From: CAZIWX01 sp964543125
GTDB lineage: Bacteria; Fidelibacterota; UBA8477
Reading direction: 5' to 3'
Length of the DNA: 6,799 nt
NCBI GenBank assembly: GCA_964543125.1
Contig: CAZIWX010000127.1
Coordinates: 1 to 6,799 of the forward strand
Shown: positions 1 to 5,100 of the stretch, piece by piece
Layout: the number at the start of each line of letters is the position of its first letter
Position numbering within the stretch: position 1 is the stretch's first letter
Made by a program: the position numbers and the translations under genes
Notes under the pieces: model-generated
The model's database searches: none
Seen by the model: the letters and a program-made list of their open reading frames with translations, nothing else
Told to the model about the DNA's origin: nothing

Positions 1-1
1 C

Positions 2-604
2 TTTTCGCTGACCTTCAGATTGGAAATGCTACTTTCAATGAACCTAATGGTTTGGATCGCGGCGGGGGTTATTACCGTGTTAGTAGACCCGAAGATGTTT
101 TTTCCCATGAGTGCTGCTTTTTGGATAACCGGTTTAATGCTCTATGCCGGCTTTCCATTTATCCCGGGAAAAAGCGGCTGGCTTAAAGCAGCCGGCCTAT
201 CCCTGGTGGAGGCCGCGGCCATCGCCCTGATTTCCGGCTTTATCCTGAATATGCCCCTGTTCGGCTATTGGAAAATAATGCTGTTTCTAACGGCTATAAA
301 CATCTGGCTGGGTTTTGATTTGAGAGGCATTGTGGCTGGCCGCCCCTCCGAGGCCGAACGGTTAATGCACAAACTGGGGCTGAACTCGTTGGGACACCTT
401 TTTGCAGCCGGGGTCTTTAGTCCCGGTAAAATTCAGCAGGATGTAAATCAATGCAATAATTGCCGGATTTGCTTGATGGTTTGTCCGAAAGGCGTCTATG
501 AGATTGCCGGTAATAACGACGTAAGAATTCAAAACCAAGGGGCGTGTTTTGCGTGTAACGCCTGCATTACGCAATGTGCGGAAGATGCCCTGGTTTTAAA
601 ATAA
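2..604 (+). CDS. Membrane-bound 2x[4Fe-4S] ferredoxin, C-terminal part of an HgcAB-like fusion protein (5' partial)
   Basis: The reading frame is open to the left edge, so the TTG at 20 and the ATG at 26 are probably internal codons. Counting TTG as residue 1, there are about four hydrophobic membrane segments (roughly 8-24, 29-47, 57-77, 82-98), a linker, and a ferredoxin domain with two CxxCxxCxxxC motifs (C145, C148, C151, C155; C176, C179, C182, C186). Such domains bind two [4Fe-4S] clusters and transfer electrons. The segment 'PFIPGKSGWLKAAG' and the following 'FLTAINIWLG' resemble, from memory, the membrane domain of HgcA, the corrinoid protein of mercury methylation. The ferredoxin resembles its partner HgcB ('CPKGVYEI'). 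A fused HgcAB-like protein that reduces a corrinoid at the membrane is therefore the best guess. The second motif has Ala instead of Pro after its last Cys, lacks the HgcB 'CMECGAC' signature, and has no C-terminal Cys pair. The alternative is an unrelated membrane ferredoxin. The CDS is secure; the family is moderately so. Confidence 0.8.
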   Translation, partial: FSLTFRLEMLLSMNLMVWIAAGVITVLVDPKMFFPMSAAFWITGLMLYAGFPFIPGKSGWLKAAGLSLVEAAAIALISGFILNMPLFGYWKIMLFLTAINIWLGFDLRGIVAGRPSEAERLMHKLGLNSLGHLFAAGVFSPGKIQQDVNQCNNCRICLMVCPKGVYEIAGNNDVRIQNQGACFACNACITQCAEDALVLK

Positions 605-691
605 GGGATTCTTACGGTTTCCTCTCCGATTGGACCCGCACTCATACAACTTTTATCAGGCGACTCACACAAGATCCCCTGGGAAATAACG

Positions 692-720
692 TTGCAATTT
701 TTCCTAAGCCTGGATAAACT
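692..720 (+). promoter_or_regulatory. Possible sigma-70-like promoter upstream of the transporter
   Basis: TTGCAA (692-697) and TAAACT (715-720) are separated by exactly 17 bases. Each hexamer matches four of six bases of the classical -35 and -10 consensus. The site lies about 107 bases upstream of the transporter start, in the only sizeable intergenic gap. Four-of-six matches occur by chance, and FCB-type bacteria may use a different promoter consensus, so this is only a candidate. Confidence 0.22.
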
Positions 721-747
721 CGAGTCACGGGTTTAAAAAATCAGGAC

Positions 748-769
748 TCCGGCACTGGGTGCCATTGGA
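748..769 (+). other. Small inverted repeat (RNA hairpin) in the leader of the transporter gene
   Basis: GGCAC (751-755) and GTGCC (759-763) form a perfect 5-base-pair stem with a TGG loop. TCC (748-750) can pair with GGA (767-769) across a three-base bulge. No T-run follows, so it is not an intrinsic terminator. It sits about 58 bases before the start codon and would lie in the 5' leader if the promoter candidate at 692-720 is real. A second possible stem, GAGTC (722-726) with GACTC (745-749), overlaps its outer arm, so the two could be mutually exclusive. No function can be assigned. Confidence 0.35.
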
Positions 770-812
770 CGCAAATGAGCCCCCGGAAGGGCAATTACAA
801 CACCGAAAAATA

Positions 813-818
813 AAGGAG
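813..818 (+). promoter_or_regulatory. Ribosome binding site of the transporter gene
   Basis: AAGGAG lies eight bases before the ATG at 827. This is a near-ideal Shine-Dalgarno match and spacing, and it fixes the start codon of the transporter. Confidence 0.85.
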
Positions 819-826
819 CTGACAGG

Positions 827-2077
827 ATGAAATTCAGTTATAGCCGTTTGTTATTACTCGGCTTCGGATTTATGGGCACGACGATTCTGTGGGGCATTTA
901 TAATGCTTATGTTCCGATTTTCCTGCAAGCGGGGCGGGAGGGATTTTCAGCGACAACGGGGATAGAACATGGTTTTGGAATGAGCGCCACGACGACTGGT
1001 TTTATCATGACGTTGGACAATATTGCCGCGCTGTTTATTCTGCCCTATATCGGCGCCTGGTCAGACCGACTCCGGTCGCCTATGGGCCGCCGGAAACCGT
1101 TTATCGCCGCTGGTGCACCGTTGGCGTTTATCGGATTTATCGGCATTCCCATGATGCTCAATGTCTCATTACTACCCTTTATGCTGGCTATTTTTGTTAC
1201 CCTGTTTTTTATGGATGTCTTTCGAACGCCTGTGATTGCCTTGATGCCGGATATCACACCCTCTCCCAAACGCTCGCAGGCGAATGGGATTATCAATCTC
1301 ATGGGTGGGGTTGGCGCTGTGCTGGCATTTGTGGTCGGTGGACTGCTATTCAAAGTCTCCGTGGGTGCACCGTTTTGGTTTGGCGGGATCGTGATGTTGA
1401 TCGGCGCGGCCGTGGTGCTGTGGTTTATCAGGGAGCCAAAAGTGCCGGAACCGGATAGTGATGTCAAAGCGCCCGGACTTTTGGACAGCCTGAAACAGGT
1501 TTTTGCTGACAAAGATCGTTCAGCGTTATTTATGCTGGGTGCGATTTTCTTCTGGTTCCTGGGATATGGCGCACTGGAAGTCTTTTTTACTTCGTTTGCC
1601 GTGAACCGCTTTGGAATCGACAGCGGTCAGGCAACGGGGCTTTTGGCCTGGTTTTCGTTGCCGATTGTGCTGTTCTCACCACTTTCCGGTATACTGGGCG
1701 GGAAATTCGGCCGGCGTAATATCATTTTACTCGGTATTCTGGCATTTGCGATTTTGCTCACTTTTGGCTATACGATGCATTCGCTAACGGAAGTTCGGAT
1801 CATGCTTCCATTAGCGGGTATGGCCTGGTCATTGATTTTGGTGAATTCCCTGCCCATGGTCATTGACATGGCACCCCAGGACCGGCTGGGCGCCTATACG
1901 GGTCTCTATTATCTTTCTTCCCAGGCCTCCGCTATCGCGGGGCCTATCATGGCGGGCCGGATTATTCAGATATTCAACAACGATTATGGAACCGGATTTG
2001 TTTACGGCGCCGTCACGCTGGTGATTGCCATGGCGTGTATGTGGTTTGTAAAACGGGGCGAAGCGCTGACGGTTTGA
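827..2077 (+). CDS. MFS transporter, SLC45 / sucrose-transporter-like (probable sugar:cation symporter)
   Basis: A complete 416-residue integral membrane protein of the usual length for a 12-helix major facilitator transporter. The first-half loop motif is G76-A-W-S-D-R81 followed by G87-R-R-K-P-F92, the 'G-x-x-SDR...GRR+PFI' form typical of the SLC45 and plant/bacterial sucrose-transporter group. A second signature, P146-x-x-R149-S-Q-A-N-G-I-I-N-L, matches the cytosolic loop between helices 4 and 5 in that group. A charged central loop (about 203-232) separates the halves. The second half repeats the loop motif as 'GGKFGRR' (291-297) and ends with 'GLYYLSSQASAIAGP' (359-373). Family members move sucrose, maltose or other sugars, usually with protons, across the cytoplasmic membrane; the actual substrate and direction cannot be read here. 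The start is set by AAGGAG eight bases upstream. No glycoside hydrolase or regulator is adjacent, so context does not help. The gene is convergent with the large gene on the other strand. Confidence 0.92.
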   Translation: MKFSYSRLLLLGFGFMGTTILWGIYNAYVPIFLQAGREGFSATTGIEHGFGMSATTTGFIMTLDNIAALFILPYIGAWSDRLRSPMGRRKPFIAAGAPLAFIGFIGIPMMLNVSLLPFMLAIFVTLFFMDVFRTPVIALMPDITPSPKRSQANGIINLMGGVGAVLAFVVGGLLFKVSVGAPFWFGGIVMLIGAAVVLWFIREPKVPEPDSDVKAPGLLDSLKQVFADKDRSALFMLGAIFFWFLGYGALEVFFTSFAVNRFGIDSGQATGLLAWFSLPIVLFSPLSGILGGKFGRRNIILLGILAFAILLTFGYTMHSLTEVRIMLPLAGMAWSLILVNSLPMVIDMAPQDRLGAYTGLYYLSSQASAIAGPIMAGRIIQIFNNDYGTGFVYGAVTLVIAMACMWFVKRGEALTV

Positions 2078-2128
2078 ATAAAAAAAATGCAGTCCGCCGC
2101 GCCGGTATAACAACAACCGCCCAATTGC
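2078..2128. other. Convergent intergenic junction
   Basis: Only 51 bases separate the stop of the transporter from the stop of the opposing gene. An eight-base A-run (2080-2087) reads as a T-run on the minus strand about 42 bases after that gene's TAA, following a GC-rich stretch, so it could help end minus-strand transcription. I could not draw a stem longer than about four pairs before it, so no intrinsic terminator is called in either direction. Confidence 0.4.
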
Positions 2129-5100
2129 TTATTTCAACAACACAGCCTTTACCGTCTGGTGAAATTCACCCGCGTCTAACCGGATGAAATACAAGCCCGA
2201 GGCCGCCTGCCGTGGATTCCAGGTCAACTGATAACGGCCGGAGGGTTGATGCGTATTTCTCAAAAGCTCTACCTGTTGTCCCAGGATGTTGAAGACGGTG
2301 ATCTTTACCTGCGCTGCTTCCGGTAACGCATAGCGAATGGTGGTCGCGGCGTTAAACGGGTTAGGGTAATTCTGGGATAAAGCATAGGTCGAGGGTAATA
2401 ATTTGGATGGCTCATCTTTCAATCCGGTGTAGTACAGTTCACGGGCTAACTGCGTATTCGCGGCGATACCCTCATACCCATCCCCGGCAACCAACAAGAA
2501 TTGCACTGTTGCAGTATCGAACCTTGCAATATCAAACGGGCCCGTCGTTTGTAAGGTGCGATAATCAAAGGCTGGATAACCCAAATCCCAAGGATTAGGG
2601 AGAAATTGGTAGCCCTGCATAGCGGGGTTGGCGCCGGTCATGTAGCCCAGGCGATCCGCATCTGTTTTGGGATCATTCTCCCAGTTCCACCAGGCGTGCG
2701 CCGAAACGGTATTAGTCGGACTCGCCAGCAACGAGGTTCCCACATAGCCGGTGGCCAATCCGAACTCGCCCGTGTCATTCTCCGGTGTGGTGGGATCATC
2801 CCAGTCGTACATATAGGACAGCATCAAATCGGGGTTGTAATCAACCAAGTCGTCGATTGAAAGATTGGTTGGATCAATGCTGGCTATATCAAAATCCATC
2901 CACAGCGCGACATAGACACTTGTCAAATCTCCATTTAGGCCGGTATTTATAATGTGGTAAGTAATTTTTGCCCAGGGGGCGACAATTTCGTTGCCGGTTG
3001 CCGGATCGGTCACTGACCCACCCGGTTCATAGGCTTCAATAACTCGCAATCCTAGTGGTACATGGTTGGATTGGGAATGGTTATCCAGATCGTCAAAATA
3101 GCTCATAACCGGAGAATCAGGATTCTCGGGCACCGTAAAAGTAAAGTTTGCATTTCCCCAGTTTGCTGATTTGGGAGACCACTCGATATCCGGATTGTAA
3201 AAGTAGGTGGTAACCGCCGGCGCACCATTTACCCGGGCGCCGACCCATAATCCACCGTCGTAGAGGTAATTGTTGTTCGAATAGGCCGGATATTCCAGGC
3301 TGGGCCGTCCCGTTCCCGGGAAATTGGGATCGCCCAGGGAACCGTAATTCGTGATAGCCAGGCGCAGACCCAAACTGCTTGCTCCATAATGCACCCCAAA
3401 CCGGGAGAAAACGGTATCGCTCTGCGCGCCATTGCTAAAATTGGCCCGGACGCCATACCGGTAACCGGTGTCCGGTTCCGGCGTATTATCAAAGTACTCA
3501 GTTCCTGGAACACCGGCCGCAATGGTTGTGATCTCGGCTGAACCAGCGGTCTGGCGGAAAAGATTATAGGATTCAGGCACAAAGCCGTCCAACACCGGTG
3601 ACGGATCCCAGTGAAGTTGAATACCGTCAGCTGCCGCGACTGCCCGTAAATGGTCCGGCGGCAGTCCGTTCAACGGCTGGTTGGAGATGCTCAGTTCCGT
3701 CTGATACCCATTTTCAGAAGCGTTAGTTTTGCTGACCACCAGGACCATCAGCTGGACGCCATTCTCAGCCCCGCCGGTAGTGTCGCCGAATACATATCCG
3801 GCGTCGGTCGACACCGGGATTGACCCGGAGCCAGAGCCGGCGTCAAAGGGGATGTCCGCGACTTCATAATCATTGGAAACGGGATCCAGATAACCGCTGC
3901 GCAGCATGATTTTTTTGAGCCGTAAATCATTCCCCGGGATTCCTCCGAATGATAAAGTGTCCGCGGGTGATAAATCAGGGGCCAGCCAAATCACCTCATT
4001 ACTCAAATTGATAAAATAGGCGCGTGTCACAAAATACTGAAAGCTCCAGGGCAGGATACTACTGAATAAATAGGGCGCTCCCTGACCATTTTCGGAGTCC
4101 CAGTTAAGAACCCCGGGTACTAGCAGGGAGGGTGAATGGGGGAAATCCAGCGAATCGATGTTATAACGGCCATCGTAGCGACCATTGATCTGGACCTGAT
4201 CCAAAAAACAGGCGGCGGCAAAATCGGCGAAGACTTCTTTGGCGCTAATGCTATAGCCATTATCAGCCAGAGCGGCGTCAATGGCGGCAATACCGGGTTG
4301 GTTGGAATGCGTCAAAGCGAGCAACATATCATGCCCGTCCGGAGTTGAGCCCGGGTATTTTTCCGGCAGGTAGGTAAAAAAATTATAGATTTGATACAGG
4401 CTGTACCGGCGTTGTAAATCGAAGGCATTGTAATCGGTCAAATCATTGTTGTTCACCAGCCGGGTGCTATTGTTCTCGCTGAAAAAGTGAACGTTTCCCA
4501 TGATCCGTTGCTGAAGCTTCAGTCCCACACCCGCGGTAATCCAACCCGCCTGATCAGGGTAATTGGCTTGGGCGGACAAAGTGACATACTGTTGGATCAA
4601 CGCGCTCAAGAGTGACTCATCCCAATCGGTGAAAGGTGCGTTTCCAACCCGCTGCGGATCAAAATCCAGAAAAATGATTTCACCCTGGTTATAAAGCGGG
4701 ACAGATTCGCCGCTTAGCAGCGTGCCATATCCACCTATGAAGAGGGCTGAACTTGAATTATTTCGACCTAAATCGTACTCATCTTTTATATCCGCCAGAT
4801 AAAGTAAAATTTTACCGTTATTGTCTGAATCGGGTAAACCGCCGTAATATGATTCAACAATTTCTTTTATTCCCTGATTCGATGACATTGGCGTTGCATC
4901 TTCAAATGTCTGGCGAATGGTTTCAAGCTCGGTTGGGGAAGGCGCCAACCCTGCTTTCGCATATATATTCACATCGCTTCCAATGAGTACGAGCTGACCG
5001 AATTGTAACTCCGGTGGTTGGGGAAAGGCTTCGAAACTCCGTACTTCGAATATCCGGCCTGAGATAATTTCGATTGAGGTCTCCGCGGAGCTTAAGCCCG

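Noticed and set aside
20..28. TTG at 20 or ATG at 26 as the start of the ferredoxin gene
   Set aside because: The frame is open to position 2 and no clear Shine-Dalgarno sequence precedes either codon. A truncated larger protein fits better, although a short stand-alone protein cannot be excluded.
605..826. Cobalamin or other known riboswitch in the gap before the transporter
   Set aside because: The strings GGGAA (681-685) and GCACTGG (752-758) recall parts of a cobalamin riboswitch, but the B12 box and the surrounding conserved helices are not present in the right order.
1045..1512. A 155-codon minus-strand open frame inside the transporter gene
   Set aside because: Its translation is Ser/Thr/Pro/Ile-rich with no recognisable domain, as expected for the antisense of a membrane-protein gene. 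The plus-strand frame is clearly the real one.
2078..2128. Bidirectional intrinsic terminator between the convergent genes
   Set aside because: There is an A/T-run, but the best stem found (CGGT/ACCG) is four pairs with a nine-base loop and is not adjacent to the T-run.
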